Notes: a model not told the origin generated them from the sequence alone. Positions 50,396 to 61,256 are shown, counted from the first letter of the stretch. The stretch is 64,000 bases of DNA from Streptomyces sp. NBC_01233 (GCF_035989305.1 NZ_CP108514.1:992001-1056000); one strand, 5' to 3'. Made by a program: numbers and translations.

Positions 50396-52360
50396 TCAGG
50401 GCGCCGAGTGGACCTCCAGGGCGGTCCGTACCGCGGATTCCAGGGCTCCCTCGATCCACGCCGGCTTGATGGAGGTGTGGCAGCCGGCGAAGTGCAGGTT
50501 CCCTTCGGCCTTGCGGACGTGGGGGAAGAGCTCGGTGTGCTGGCCGGGCAGCAGCACGGAGGCCTCGCCGTACGCGTACGGGTCGCGCATCCAGGACTGG
50601 GTGCGTCCGACACCCGTGTAGAACACCTCGATCCGCTGCCCGAAGACCTCCTGGACCCCGGCGAGCGCCCGCGGGTAGCGCTCCGCGTCGTCCAGGGAGT
50701 CCCACTTCAGGGCGTCGTCCGACCAGCTGTAGGAGGCGAGCACCACACCGCCCGGGCTGCCCTCGACGGGGTAGGAGGGCTGGAACATGAACCGGTTGGG
50801 GTTGTCGGTGGCCGAGCCGCCGCCGATGACCCCGGCCGCCTCGGGCTGGTCGCGGGTGGTGGCGCGGCAGGCGGCGTAGTGGGCGCGCTGGGCTTCGGAG
50901 ATGTGGCCCTTGGGCACGGAGGGGTGGGCGCCCAGCAGGATCCCGTCCGCCGGGGTCCGCCCCACCTGGTAGTTCCGGTACAGGCCGGGCTTCACTGCCT
51001 CCAGTTCGCGCTTCCAGTCGGCCTCGTCGAACTCCCACCAGCGGCGGCTGAATTCCAGCAGCACCTTGGTGGCCGCGTCGTAGTGCAGTTCGGTGATCGC
51101 GCGGCGCTTGCCGTAGGAGAGGGCGGGGGCGACCGGGATGTGCCGCAGCCCGGAGAAGGGGACGGTGATGACGGCGGTGTCGCCGGTGAAGGTCTCGCGC
51201 TGCACGGCGCCGCCGCGGCCCTCGGAGACCGTGTCGACGGTGACCTTGCCCTCCCCGTGCGTGATCCGGGTGGCACGGCGGTCGAGCCGTACGACGTCCT
51301 CGACCCGGGCGTAGAGCGCGTCGGCCAAGGTGGCGGTGCCGTCGGGCAGTTCGAAGAAGGCGGTGTCCGGGCTGATCAGCGAGGCCCCGATGAAGCTGTG
51401 GATGAAGGCGAGGTGCAGCCGGGAGGTGAGGTTCTCGACGGTTCCGATCAGGTCGATCGTCCGCTCGTCGAGCTTGGCCTCCTCGGTCAGGTAGCGGTAC
51501 ATGGACATGTGGCCGTAGCGCTGGATGACGCGGGCCCAGCCCTCGACGAGGGCCTTGTCCTTCCTGCCCTCGATCTCCTTGCGCACGGGGGCGAAGGCGT
51601 TGCGCACGATCTGCGCGGCGGGCAGCGACTCGTAGGCCGCGGGGACTCCGAAGGAGCGGTTGAGGGCCTGCGGGCTGCGCGCGTAGTCGGCGCGGCGGAC
51701 GCGGATGCCGTTGACGAAGATCCACGTACGGTAGGCGGGGCGGCCTGAGCCGTCGACGTCGACCAGGTGGAAGCGCCGGCGCTTCAGGCCGAGGCTGTCG
51801 ATCAGCCCGGTGACCAGCGGGTGGCTGTCGGGGATGCGCATGGCGCCGGCCTCGGCGTACTGCTTGGGGTCGGCGAAGGCGGCGGCGGACTTCTCGTGGC
51901 CGCCGGTGCGGAAGGTCTTGATCCGGCCGCCCACCCGGTTGCCGTTCGCCTCGATGACGGTGACCTCGTGGCCGGCCTCGCGCAGCAGGTGGGCGGCGGT
52001 GAGCCCGGCCGGCCCGGCACCCACGATCAGCACCTTCTTGCGGCTGCGGGACCGGGGCAGGCCGGTCTTCAGGAGGATGTCCGCGTAACGGGGCACCAGC
52101 GGCTGGTCGTCCTCGTCCCGTACGAGGATCGCCCGCGCGATGGTCAGGCAGGTGTCCCAGTCGGGGCGCGCGGAGCCGGAGGGGCCCTTCGGGGTCCCGG
52201 CGGACGCGGCGGCGACGGTGAGCGCGCCGGCGCCCGCGACGGCGGCGGCGCCCGCGATGACGGTACGGCGGGAGGGGCGCTGCACGGACGCGGGGGCGGG
52301 CGCCGCCGTCGGGGCGGACTCGTCCGCGGGGTCGGGCGTGGGGGAAGAGTCGATGATCAT
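50396..52360 (-). CDS. Tat-secreted flavin monoamine oxidase, L-glutamate-oxidase-like
   Basis: A 654-residue FAD enzyme. Twin-arginine signal [19 protein letters not shown] is near residue 30. The dinucleotide motif [20 protein letters not shown] is near residue 110, with [15 protein letters not shown] after it, and the C-terminal FAD contact is [31 protein letters not shown] and the amine-oxidase pattern fit the L-amino-acid oxidase group, whose Streptomyces members include extracellular L-glutamate oxidase. It would produce hydrogen peroxide and ammonia from an amino acid. The ATG at 52360 begins the signal. It faces the ion-channel gene. Confidence 0.85.
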   Translation of the reverse strand: MIIDSSPTPDPADESAPTAAPAPASVQRPSRRTVIAGAAAVAGAGALTVAAASAGTPKGPSGSARPDWDTCLTIARAILVRDEDDQPLVPRYADILLKTGLPRSRSRKKVLIVGAGPAGLTAAHLLREAGHEVTVIEANGNRVGGRIKTFRTGGHEKSAAAFADPKQYAEAGAMRIPDSHPLVTGLIDSLGLKRRRFHLVDVDGSGRPAYRTWIFVNGIRVRRADYARSPQALNRSFGVPAAYESLPAAQIVRNAFAPVRKEIEGRKDKALVEGWARVIQRYGHMSMYRYLTEEAKLDERTIDLIGTVENLTSRLHLAFIHSFIGASLISPDTAFFELPDGTATLADALYARVEDVVRLDRRATRITHGEGKVTVDTVSEGRGGAVQRETFTGDTAVITVPFSGLRHIPVAPALSYGKRRAITELHYDAATKVLLEFSRRWWEFDEADWKRELEAVKPGLYRNYQVGRTPADGILLGAHPSVPKGHISEAQRAHYAACRATTRDQPEAAGVIGGGSATDNPNRFMFQPSYPVEGSPGGVVLASYSWSDDALKWDSLDDAERYPRALAGVQEVFGQRIEVFYTGVGRTQSWMRDPYAYGEASVLLPGQHTELFPHVRKAEGNLHFAGCHTSIKPAWIEGALESAVRTALEVHSAP

Positions 52361-52497
52361 GGGTCAACTCTCGTTGCCCGCCACCTGCTTGATCGCCGAA
52401 AGCGGCCCGGACCGGAAACAATCACCCGGACGTGCGGCACGGTCGATCCGGTGCTGACGAACGGGTTTTCGGGTACGGAACGGCGGCTCGCGGCCGG

Positions 52498-53226
52498 TCA
52501 GCGGATCCCGCGCACCCGCAGGCTCGTGAGCTCGTACCGGGCCCCGACGACGGCCAGCTTCCGGGCCGCGATCCTGGCAGCCAGCTCGGGTTCGGCCCCC
52601 AGCCGCGAGCTCACCAGGCGCACGTTCGCCGTGATCGCCGCGTCGATCCGGGCCGCTCCCCGGAGCCTGCGGTCGATCGCGGGGTGGATCTGGTCGACGA
52701 GGTACTGCATGTGGCCCGGGAGCGGGGGTCCCCCCTCGTGGGCCCGGACGGCCGCGGCGACGGCCCCGCACGACTGGTGCCCCAGGACCACGATCAGCGG
52801 GATGTCGAGTTCGAGGACCCCGTAGGCGATGCTCCCGAGCACCGCCTCGTCCAGGACCTCGCCCGCCGACCGCACGGTCAGCAGGTCGCCGAGGCCCTGG
52901 TCGAAGACCAGCTCCGGGGGGACGCGGGAATCGACGCAGCCGAGGACGACGGCGAACGGGTGCTGCCCGCCCACCAGCGTCCGCCGCACCGTCCGCGTCT
53001 GGTCGGGATGCCGCTCGTGATAGGTGCGCCAGCGCGCGTTCCCCGCCACCAGGGCGCCGAGCGCGGTCTCGGGGGAGGTGGGCCGCAACGCCGCCGCTCC
53101 CGCGGCGCGGACGGCGCTCGGGGTCCCGCGGGCCCCCGACCCCAGCCCGGCAGCCACGGCCACCGCACCGGTGAGCGCCGCCCGGACCACCCGGCGCCGT
53201 CCCGGGGCCTCGTGCCGATCAGACAT
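52498..53226 (-). CDS. Tat-secreted beta-carbonic anhydrase
   Basis: A 242-residue zinc enzyme. Signal-like [21 protein letters not shown] gives a twin-arginine export signal. The zinc site is the beta-class set: Cys in [12 protein letters not shown] near residue 100, His and Cys in [11 protein letters not shown] near 156. [16 protein letters not shown] and [18 protein letters not shown] complete the fold. The start is the ATG at 53226 (MSDRHEAPG), chosen over a frame opening earlier. It would interconvert CO2 and bicarbonate outside the membrane. It is oriented like the amine oxidase but separated by 137 bases. Confidence 0.88.
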   Translation of the reverse strand: MSDRHEAPGRRRVVRAALTGAVAVAAGLGSGARGTPSAVRAAGAAALRPTSPETALGALVAGNARWRTYHERHPDQTRTVRRTLVGGQHPFAVVLGCVDSRVPPELVFDQGLGDLLTVRSAGEVLDEAVLGSIAYGVLELDIPLIVVLGHQSCGAVAAAVRAHEGGPPLPGHMQYLVDQIHPAIDRRLRGAARIDAAITANVRLVSSRLGAEPELAARIAARKLAVVGARYELTSLRVRGIR

Positions 53227-53330
53227 GCCGGATCCCGTCGTCCGCCGTTCCTGACCCTTCACACGCGGGTCCAGTCTCAGCGCGCCCGCACGGTGCCGCA
53301 ATCGGGGGGCCGGGCTTTCATTCGTGTGGC

Positions 53331-53410
53331 GCAGTACAGGTCAGTACAGGTCGGAGCAGCCCGGAGCAGATCGGAGCGGCTCAGTGCGGGTCGGTACGGG
53401 TCGGGGCGGG
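53331..53410. repeat. Degenerate 10-bp tandem repeats
   Basis: Between the carbonic anhydrase and the truncated ABC exporter, motifs such as CAGGTCGGAGCAG, AGATCGGAGCGG, GTCGGTACGG and CAGAGCAGGTCGG recur. The pattern is imperfect and no regular unit extends through it. No function is evident. Confidence 0.45.
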
Positions 53411-54331
53411 TCAGAGCAGGTCGGACCGTGCGGGGGTGTCGTCGAGGAAGCCGCCCGACTGGTGCTGCCACAGCTTCGCGTAGGCACCCTCCGAGGCGAG
53501 CAGTTCCTGGTGCGTGCCCTGCTCGACGATCCGTCCGCCGTCGAGGACGACGAGCCGGTCCATGCCGGCGACGGTGCTCAGCCGGTGCGCGACCACGAGC
53601 GCCGTCCGCCCCTCCATGAGCCGCCACAGTGCTTCCTGGACGAGGATCTCGCTCTCGGAGTCCAGGGCGCTGGTCGCCTCGTCGAGCAGCAGGATCGGCG
53701 CGTCGCGCAGGATCGCCCTGGCGAGGGCGACCCGCTGGCGCTGTCCGCCCGACAGCTTGACTCCGCGCTCGCCCACCATGGTGTCGAAACCGTCCACGAG
53801 CCCCTCGGCGAACTCCGTGACGTGCGCCGCCTCCGCCGCGCGGCGGACCTCGGCCTCGGTGGCGTCCGGCCGGGCGAACGCGATGTTCTCCCGCAGCGTG
53901 CGGTGGAACATCGCCGGGTCCTGCGGCACGTACGCGATCAGGCTGCGCAGGTCGGCCTGGGACAGCCGGCTGATGTCCCGCCCGCCGATCAGGATCCGGC
54001 CGGCGTCGACGTCCGTCATCCGCAGCAGCAGCCGGGTGAGGGTGGTCTTGCCCCCGCCCGACCGGCCGACGAGCCCGATCTTCGACCCGCCGGGCACGGC
54101 CAGGTCGAGGCATTCGAAGAGCGGCTTCCCGCCCCCGTGGGCGAAGGTCACCCGCTCGAAGCGGACGTCGGCGGCCCCGGCGGCCGGCAGTGGTTCCGGG
54201 TGCTCCGGGTCGAGCACGGTCGGCGGTGTCAGCAGCAGTTCGGTGAACTGCGCGGCCTCCGTCATCGAGCTCTCCAGGCGGCGGTAGATCTGGTTGAACT
54301 CGATAACGATGCATGGGAACGTTTTCGCAGG
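53411..54331 (-). pseudogene. ABC exporter ATPase half, N-terminal membrane domain missing
   Basis: The ATP-binding half of an exporter of the MsbA/MdlB type. [10 protein letters not shown] is Walker [16 protein letters not shown] the signature, [18 protein letters not shown]alker B, and [18 protein letters not shown] the H-loop. The part before it ([24 protein letters not shown]) is the end of the transmembrane linker. Going further upstream, the frame soon meets a TGA at 54332-54334, and the six membrane helices expected of a full exporter (about 350 residues) are absent. The frameshifted integrase starts 70 bases beyond. The truncation is probably the left edge of an integrated element or a recombination scar. 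Confidence 0.75.
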
Positions 54332-54398
54332 TCAGATGCCCTTTGGATCGCTGAAGGTCAGCAAAGTGTCAGCATCGGTATCCGAGGAGTCCAGGCGC

Positions 54399-55554
54399 AT
54401 GGCAACCAAGAGACTCGCCCGAGGGATGGGTTCCTTCTTCAAGGACTGCGAGCACCCCACGTCCCGATGGGCGAACTGCCCCCACTTCTACAAGGTCCGG
54501 TACAGGGGCCCCGGCGGAAATCAGGTCGAGGAGTCGGGCTTCCTAACGTCAGACGCAGCCATCGACCGATTGACCAGTGTCTACAAAGCGAAGAAGGCCT
54601 CCCCTGCGAACCAGGCGAGCCAGGCGAAGAGCGAGCGCATCGAGAAGTACGGCCAGATGCGGTTCAAGGAGTACACCGCCGAGTGGAAGGCCGGTCAGCG
54701 TCACCTCGGTCCGGGGACGGTCGTCAGCCTCGACTCGCTCCTCCAGCACCACATCTACCCCGCCATCGGGACCCGGCGGATGAGCACATTCGACCCCAAG
54801 GTCGTGGACAACTTCATCCGGACGATGGAGCGTAACGGCACCGGCCTGGCGACGCAGTCCAATGCGTACGACAAGCTGAAGTCGATCCTGCTCGACGCGC
54901 ACCGCCTGGGCATCTTCGAAGACAACCCCCTCGTCGGCGTCGGTCCACCCCAGTACGACCCCAAGCGTGCCGTCATACCCTCACCCGAGCAGCTCCGGGT
55001 CCTACGCGGCACCGGAGACGACGTGTTCCAACTGGTGGTGGAACTGATGAGCGGCTGTGGCCTACGCAACGGCGAGGCCGCCGCGGTCAACCTCAACAAC
55101 ATCGTGGCCGACGACGTCTACCGCGTCAGCGAGCAAGTCAACCAAGCAGTACGACCGCCTCAAGCACCGCAAAATCGGCGAGTACCGCGACGTCCCCCTT
55201 CCCCAGCGGACCAAGAACGCCATCAAGTCGTACGCCGAGAAGCACGGCACCACCGACGGCTACCTGCTGCGTCACCCAAGGGACTCCGGCCGCCCCTTCC
55301 AGCCCTACCTCTTCCAGAACCAGTGGCAGCGGCTCAGGACACGAGGCGAACTCGACATACCCGAAGGCATGGTCATCTACAGCCTCCGCCACTTCTTCGC
55401 CTCGAACTGCCTCACGCACAACATCCCCATCACGGACGTCGCCGAATGGATGGGACACAACAACATCGACATCACCTTCAAGACCTACCGACACCTCATG
55501 CCCGGCTCGATCGGCACAGCCGCCAAACTCCTGGACGCCGGCCTGGCCGCATGA
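54399..55554 (+). pseudogene. Tyrosine recombinase/integrase, frameshifted
   Basis: The start is the ATG at 54399 (MATKRLARGMGSFF). The N-terminal part has an AP2-like/SAM-like DNA-binding segment (RYRGPGGNQVEESGFLTSDA, TVVSLDSLLQHHIYPAIGT). The first catalytic Arg is in ELMSGCGLRNGEA. Near 55135-55150 the frame changes: YRVSEQVNQ is followed in another frame by KQYDRLKHRKIGEYRDVPLP. The C-terminal part has YSLRHFFASN (the second Arg; the usual His is Ser), EWMGHNNIDIT and the Tyr in FKTYRHLMPG. All other residues are intact. A single base indel would restore it. No attachment repeat was identified with certainty. Confidence 0.78.
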
Positions 55555-55789
55555 CACGCGCACACGCCGTCGCGCGACCTTGCCCAGGCTCCACAACGCG
55601 GCAAGCGAGACCTCAAGACACCATCCAGCGACTGGACTGCTCGGGCAGCTCGCGCTCTGGACTGCGAGGGCGCGGAGCAGTCAGCGGGGGCGCCTCAGAG
55701 CGCCGGCCGACCGGGCCTGCGGATCGTGGTCCGTGTTGTCGTCGCGTCGGGCCAAACCAAGATCCGGACCAGTTCCGGACCAGCAGCCG

Positions 55790-56674
55790 GCCAACCGGGG
55801 CAGGTGCAGCAGCATGGTGAACCGGGTCGTGCGCTCGACCAGCGTGCCGATCGCGGACTTGCCGGTGCCAATGATGAGGTCGCCTTCCCAGTGGCCCGGG
55901 ACTGCCCGGTCCTCGGCCTCGGCTGGCCTTTGGCTGATCATCACCTCGGTGGTTACGTGCCCACGCTTGAGGACTCCGCGTCCCTGGATGTAAAGCGCCT
56001 GGTAGATCGCTTCGGTGCGAGATACGCATGGACTCATCGTCGGGGAAGTCGGCCCTGAGCCGGCCCGCGATCTGCTCCGGACTCCACGCCGTCGCCCACT
56101 GCCGGTCCTGACGGTGGGGCTTGTTCCGTCCCTTCCACCGTGGCGTCTTCGGCCCGGTGACCTGCGTTCCGTCCGGACGCCGGACGTCCCCGGCGAGCCG
56201 GTCCTGCACATACTCTCGCAGCCGTTCATCGCCATGAGCTTCGGCGTCTTCGGACGCCGCGCTGTCAGTTCCGCCTTCCACTGCGAGATCGAGGCCCGGT
56301 AGTCGAGCTGCCCGCCGCGGGTGGCCGCGTTGCGTCGCAACTCCCGCGAGATCGTCGACGGATCCCTGCCCAGGCGGCGTGCGATCTCGCGCACTCCCAC
56401 GGCCTGGGCGTTGAGCAGCGCGATTTCTTCGCGTTCCGCGAAAGACAGAGGGCGGGCCAAGCCGGATCGACGGCATGCCGCCACGCTCACGGAACCACCG
56501 GGACCCCACCACCGGGGATACGCCGCACGTGACCGCCGCCGCCTCGCTGGTCATCCCCTCGGCGATCTTCACCCAGGAAGCCCGCTCCACATCCCGCCGG
56601 ATCGGGGGCCGTCCCGGCGACCGCATCGCCGGACGCCCCGTCAGCCGTGTGGCCCATCCCGCTGGCCTGCCCAT
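55790..56674 (-). pseudogene. IS30-family transposase, scrambled over three frames
   Basis: Leftward. Frame one: MRSPGRPPIRRDVERASWVK, EGMTSEAAAVTCGVSPVVGSRW and FRERGGMPSIRL. A second frame has LSFAEREEIALLNAQAVGVREIARRLGRDPSTISREL, the HTH. The third carries DERLREYVQDRLAGDV and WKGRNKPHRQDRQWATAWSP, after which the earlier frame resumes with YQALYIQGRG, HWEGDLIIGTGKSAIGTLVE, RTTRFTMLLHLPR. The catalytic domain stops there, its second half lost. Codon 1 of the MRSPG part is near 56626. It clearly cannot encode an active enzyme. Confidence 0.78.
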
Positions 56675-56706
56675 CCAACACCTCCAAGGTCGAGGTGTTG
56701 CAACGA

Positions 56707-57343
<637 letters not shown>

Positions 57344-57366
<23 letters not shown>

Positions 57367-57656
57367 CGAGCTCGGCCGCGAAGAAACTTGCCGCCGACTT
57401 CAGGATCTCGTTCGCCCGCCGCAACTCGGCGATCTCCTTCTTCATCGCCTTGATCTGCGCGGACTCCTCCGTCGGCGTCCCCGGCCGGCTCCCGGAGTCG
57501 ATCTGGTCCTGACTGACCCACTTGCGCAGCGTCTCGGTCGTCCCGATGCCCAACTTGGCAGCGACCGCCTTCATCGCGGCCCACTCGGTGTCGTACTCCG
57601 GCCGCACCTCAGCGACCATACGGACCGCTCGTTTGCGCAGCTCAAGGGGATAAGGG
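57344..57656 (-). pseudogene. IS3-family orfA, split by an IS4-family element
   Basis: YPLELRKRAVRMVAEVRPEY, WAAMKAVAAKLGIGTTETLRKW and SAQIKAMKKEIAELRRANEIL, the HTH_Tnp_1 and leucine-zipper layout. The start codon is not here. It is at 59452-59454 beyond the inserted IS4-family element, where ATG GCA CGT CCT TCC ends in the 9-bp target duplication. Removing the insert and one duplicate restores MARPSPYPLELRKRAV. So the insertion fell at codon 8 of orfA. Confidence 0.85.
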
Positions 57657-59431
57657 CAAGACCACGGAGTTATGGCTTGTCCGGCGCTGTCAACAGGGGC
57701 GGGGACAGGGGCTTGTGGAGGTTGGGGTGGTCCACTCGGGGTCGAGGGTGTAGAGGCCCCGGCCGGTGCGGCGGAGGATTCCTTCGCGGACCCAGCGTCC
57801 CAGTTCTGCGCGTAGTCCTTGGGGATCCTCCAGTCCGATACCGCGGGCGATTTCACATGCGCGCCAGGTGCGGTGGGGATCGGTTCGCAGGAGTTGCAGT
57901 GTGCGGTCGCGGCGTCCGTCGGGGCCTGGGCCAGCGGAGGGGTTCACGGTGACACTGATGCTGGTGATCCTGGATGCGCCCAGGACTTGTGCCTGGTGGG
58001 GCGGGGCGGCGTAGCGGGAGATCGGGCATTTGACGCGGCGTGGGTTGACGCGGGCCCGGCGGGGTGGGAGCAGATCGTGCAGCAGGGCCGGTGTGATTCG
58101 TCCCGGTCCGGTGTCGGGCAGTACGTCGGCTGCGGCGATGAGCTGGTCTTTTGCGGTCTCCAGGGCGACGGTGAAGGAGGCGCGGTCCGGGTCGGTGCCG
58201 GGGAGGGTCTCGACGGCCTCGGCCATCGCGCGGCGCAGTGCCTGGTAGACGGTCAGGTGAGCCCAGAGTTCTTGTTGGATCCCGGTCGCGTCCTGGGATC
58301 GCAGCACCAGGCCGTGCTGCAGGGTGTGCCGAAGCGAGTAGAACGCGGACTCGATCTCCCATCGCTCGTGGTAGAGCTCCACCAGCTCTGCGGCGGGGTA
58401 GCGACGGTGATCGGTCAGCGTGGTGGCCAGTCGGTAGTGGCCTTCCAGCCTCAGCCCTTTGGCGGTCGTCACCGCGATGTGCGCATCGATGATCCTCAGC
58501 CGGGTCCCGTTGATCCTGGTCAGGAATGACCCGTCCGGCAGTAGTGCCCAGCGTGCGGGTGTCCGGGTTCCCTTGAGGCGTACCAGCAGCTGGGCGCCGG
58601 TGGCCGCGGCCTTCGCGAGGAAGTCGTCGGAGTCGAAGCCCCGGTCGTTGAGCAGCAGCATCCTGTTGTCCAGCAGTGGTAGCAGCTGCTCGGCGTAGCC
58701 GGTCTCCTTCTCGGGCGTCGGTCCGAAGACCGCACCGAGCAGGGCCCGGGTTCCGGTCTCGCACAGCACCATGATCTTCAGCATCGGATATCCGTCCGTG
58801 CCGTAACGATGCTTGTGTTTGCCCAGCCAGGCGCAGACTCGCGGCCGGTCAGGGGCCTTGGTGGAGCTGCAGCCGTCGAAGGCGACTGTGCGCCAGCACC
58901 TGTATCGCACCCCTGGTGTGATCGGCTGTGCCACGGGACCGGCCAGTGTCTCGAAGAGCAGCCGCAGCGGCGCGGCGCCCAGCCGCCGGCGCACCTCTCG
59001 CAGCGCCTTCTCCGACGGACGCGGTGGAAGGAGCCCGCGCAGGCCGCAGGTGAGTTTGTCCCACACCCGCATGTAGCCCAGCTGCGGGAAGAGAACCAGT
59101 GCCAGCACGAAGTAGACACCCACCCTCGACGGCAGCAGCCTCAGCCTCCGCTGGGTTCCGCCAGTACGTTCCAGCACGTCATCGACCAGTTCAAAGGGCA
59201 GGTGCCGGGTCAGCTCGCCCAGATGCCCCGGAGCGAAGACCCCGTCGGCGACGGTGATGGACGACGTGAGCGTGACGGTGGAACACTGAACGGGCAACGG
59301 GGCTCCTTCAGGCGGGAAGACCTTGGTCGGCTTCCTCGCTCTACCAGGAGTCCCGTTGCCCTGACCGGCACTTCTCCCAAATACCTCGCCCCTGTTGACA
59401 GCGGCCGACAAGCCATAACTCCGTGGTCTTG
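57657..59431. mobile_element. IS4-family insertion sequence nested in IS3
   Basis: A 1775-bp element. The 43-bp terminal inverted repeats start CAAGACCACGGAGTTATGGC and end CTGTCAACAGGGG, with two mismatches between the left (57657-57699) and right (59389-59431) copies. The target duplication GGATAAGGG lies at 57648-57656 and 59432-59440. It contains a single leftward transposase, with an intact frame. It is younger than the IS3 element it splits. Confidence 0.93.
57690..59411 (-). CDS. IS4-family transposase
   Basis: A 573-residue DDE transposase. An IS4-type N-terminus has GVFAPGHLGELTRHLPFELVD. The catalytic acids are D in TVAFDGCSS, D in MLLLNDRGFDSDDFLAKA and E in LYHERWEIESAFYSLRHTL. 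The C-terminal part has the late RVKCPISRYAAPP and a winged-helix-like tail (TWRACEIARGIGLEDPQGLRAEL). The only start in frame is the TTG at 59411, within the right terminal repeat; a shorter product from another codon is possible. The catalytic core is complete, so it is likely active. Confidence 0.88.
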   Translation of the reverse strand: MSAAVNRGEVFGRSAGQGNGTPGRARKPTKVFPPEGAPLPVQCSTVTLTSSITVADGVFAPGHLGELTRHLPFELVDDVLERTGGTQRRLRLLPSRVGVYFVLALVLFPQLGYMRVWDKLTCGLRGLLPPRPSEKALREVRRRLGAAPLRLLFETLAGPVAQPITPGVRYRCWRTVAFDGCSSTKAPDRPRVCAWLGKHKHRYGTDGYPMLKIMVLCETGTRALLGAVFGPTPEKETGYAEQLLPLLDNRMLLLNDRGFDSDDFLAKAAATGAQLLVRLKGTRTPARWALLPDGSFLTRINGTRLRIIDAHIAVTTAKGLRLEGHYRLATTLTDHRRYPAAELVELYHERWEIESAFYSLRHTLQHGLVLRSQDATGIQQELWAHLTVYQALRRAMAEAVETLPGTDPDRASFTVALETAKDQLIAAADVLPDTGPGRITPALLHDLLPPRRARVNPRRVKCPISRYAAPPHQAQVLGASRITSISVTVNPSAGPGPDGRRDRTLQLLRTDPHRTWRACEIARGIGLEDPQGLRAELGRWVREGILRRTGRGLYTLDPEWTTPTSTSPCPRPC

Positions 59432-59454
59432 GGATAAGGGGAAGGACGTGCCAT

Positions 59455-59949
59455 GACTCGATCCTCTCAAATGATCGAGTCCCTATCGAACCCGGAACGG
59501 TTCACCCGGTTGCCTACCACTGGCGGACGCTCCAGGTGACACCCGTACCAGGGGTCACGGGCTCACCGGCGGGGCTGGGTGGTGAGCCGGTGCCGTATAG
59601 GGAGGTTGCCCCCATATTCTCGGTCGTACTCTGTCAAGTCCAGCTCCAGCCGGGCGCGTGGGTGCGGCCGGGACGGCGGCCCGGCCGGGGTGACCAGGGG
59701 GAACGGGGGTATATCGGCAGCCGGGTGGTCGGGCCGGGGTGTGGGGCCGGGGCCCGCCGGGTGGGGCCGGGGCCCGCCGGGTGGGCCCCGGGCGGGACGG
59801 GCGGGGGGGGCGCCCGCCTGCGCGTGACGGGTCCTCGGAGACGGTGTGACGGGAATGTGGGGGCCGGTACCCGATGTGGGTGCGCGGGCGGCCCGGCCAT
59901 GCTGCTGGGGCGAGAGGTTCGTCGTACACCAACCCCAGGAGGTACCCCT
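59455..59949. other. Junction and promoter region upstream of the LuxR pair
   Basis: 495 bases, starting just after the IS3 orfA start. A 9-bp inverted repeat, GACTCGATC at 59455-59463 and GATCGAGTC at 59473-59481, lies next to that ATG. Further on the DNA becomes G-rich with the 20-bp repeat at 59741-59780. CAGGAGG at about 59935 is the ribosome site for the first LuxR gene. No gene was recognised. Confidence 0.4.
59741..59780. repeat. Two tandem copies of a 20-bp G-rich unit
   Basis: GTGGGGCCGGGGCCCGCCGG occurs twice without gap, and a degenerate third (GTGGGCCCCGGGCGG) follows from 59781. It lies about 170 bases upstream of the LuxR start. It is probably slippage-prone. A regulatory role is open. 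Confidence 0.75.
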
Positions 59950-60579
59950 ATGGGTGAGCCCGTGCGAGTCAGCATCGCCGCTCTGGATCCGGTGCTGGAA
60001 GCCGGCACGAGGAGCACCTTGCTCAGCAACGGCGATGTCACGGTGATCCTGCCGGGCGAGCAGGCCGAGGTCGCCGTGGTGATCGTCGACCGGGTGACGG
60101 ACCAGGTACTCGACATCGTCCGGGCGACGCGGAGCGCGGCGCACCGGCCCGAGATCGTCCTGGTGGCCACTGATCTGAACCCCGCCGAGGCGATGCATGC
60201 CATCGCGGCGGGCGCCCGCGGCCTGCTCCGCCGCAGCGAGGCCAGCCCCGACCGGCTGGCTCGGACGGTGCTCGCCGCCGCCGGGGGCGACTGCACCGTG
60301 CCACCCGGCCTGCTGGACGGCCTGCTCGAACAGGGCGTCGGCGTCCACGCCACCCCCGCCGACGCCGCCCCCGTCCGCTGGGCGGGCTCGGGCCTGAACG
60401 ACCGTGAGCGTGCGGTGCTGCGGCTGGTCGCCGAGGGCCGGGAGACCGGCGAGATCGCCCTCGAACTGTCCTACTCACCCCGCACCGTGACGACCATAGT
60501 GCACGACATCACCCAGCGCTTCCGGCTCCGCAACCGAGCCCACGCGGTGGCGTACGCCCTCCGGGCGGGCCTGCTGTGA
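59950..60579 (+). CDS. LuxR-type DNA-binding regulator with degenerate receiver
   Basis: A 209-residue protein. The N-terminal 130 residues resemble a response-regulator receiver (SIAALDPVLEAGTRSTLLS, EVAVVIVDRVTDQVLDIVRA, AGARGLLRRSEASPDRLART), but the acidic triad and conserved Lys of normal receivers cannot all be placed, so phosphorylation is doubtful. The C-terminal HTH reads LNDRERAVLRLVAEGRETGE followed by SYSPRTVTTIVHDITQRFRL and RNRAHAVAYALRAGLL. CAGGAGG precedes the ATG. The stop overlaps the GTG of the next LuxR gene. It probably controls the biosynthetic genes downstream. Confidence 0.85.
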   Translation: MGEPVRVSIAALDPVLEAGTRSTLLSNGDVTVILPGEQAEVAVVIVDRVTDQVLDIVRATRSAAHRPEIVLVATDLNPAEAMHAIAAGARGLLRRSEASPDRLARTVLAAAGGDCTVPPGLLDGLLEQGVGVHATPADAAPVRWAGSGLNDRERAVLRLVAEGRETGEIALELSYSPRTVTTIVHDITQRFRLRNRAHAVAYALRAGLL

Positions 60580-61256
60580 CGGGCGCCGGGACGTTGATAC
60601 GGGAGCGGCTGCGGGTGCACGTCAACGCGAGCGACTCGACCGTCCGGGACGCCGTGGTGGCGAAGCTGCGTCGCGCCGGGATCGCACCGGTGGGCGAGCC
60701 CGACCGGGAGCCCGGCGCGGTGCTGGTGGCAGCCGGGGGCACGGTGGACGAAGCGATCGACGCCTGCCTGCCGGGCCTGTGGTCCGACGGCCGCCGGCTG
60801 CTGGTGGTGGCCGACGTGCTGTCGCACAACGGCGTCCTGCGGGCGGTGCGGGCTGGCGCCCGGGCGATGCTGCACTCCGCCGAGGCGACACCTTCACGCC
60901 TGGCGGCCGCCGTGCACTCCGCCCACCAGGACGAAGGTCGGCTGCCGCACAGCGTGCTGGCCCGACTGCTCAACGGCTTGGCGCTCAACAGCTCGGCGCT
61001 CAACGACTCGGCCGTGACCGGCCCGCCCCACCCTGGTGCGGAGCCGAGGCCGGGGCCGACCACCTCGCGGTTGACCTCCCGGCAGACCGAGGTGCTCACG
61101 CTGATGGCCGAGGGGCACGGCAACGCGGCGATCGCCCGCTCCCTCGCCTGCTCGGAACACACCGTGAAGAACGTCATCTACGAGCTGATGGCCCGGCTCC
61201 AGGTCCGCAATCGGGCCCACGCGGTGGCCCACGCCGTCCGGACCGGTCTGATCTGA
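60576..61256 (+). CDS. Second LuxR-type regulator, coupled to the first
   Basis: A 226-residue regulator. The start is GTG at 60576, overlapping the previous TGA. The receiver-like region is again degenerate (RVHVNASDSTVRDAVVAKLR, RRLLVVADVLSHNGVLRAVR, AGARAMLHSAEATPSRLAAA). A flexible Asn/Ser/Pro linker, LNSSALNDSAVTGPPHPG, leads to the LuxR HTH: LTSRQTEVLTLMAEGHGNAA, RSLACSEHTVKNVIYELMAR, QVRNRAHAVAHAVRTGLI. The pair could act as a heterodimer. The C-terminal signature is intact, so DNA binding is expected. Paired atypical LuxR regulators often open Streptomyces peptide-antibiotic clusters, which is context inference. Confidence 0.85.
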   Translation: MTGAGTLIRERLRVHVNASDSTVRDAVVAKLRRAGIAPVGEPDREPGAVLVAAGGTVDEAIDACLPGLWSDGRRLLVVADVLSHNGVLRAVRAGARAMLHSAEATPSRLAAAVHSAHQDEGRLPHSVLARLLNGLALNSSALNDSAVTGPPHPGAEPRPGPTTSRLTSRQTEVLTLMAEGHGNAAIARSLACSEHTVKNVIYELMARLQVRNRAHAVAHAVRTGLI

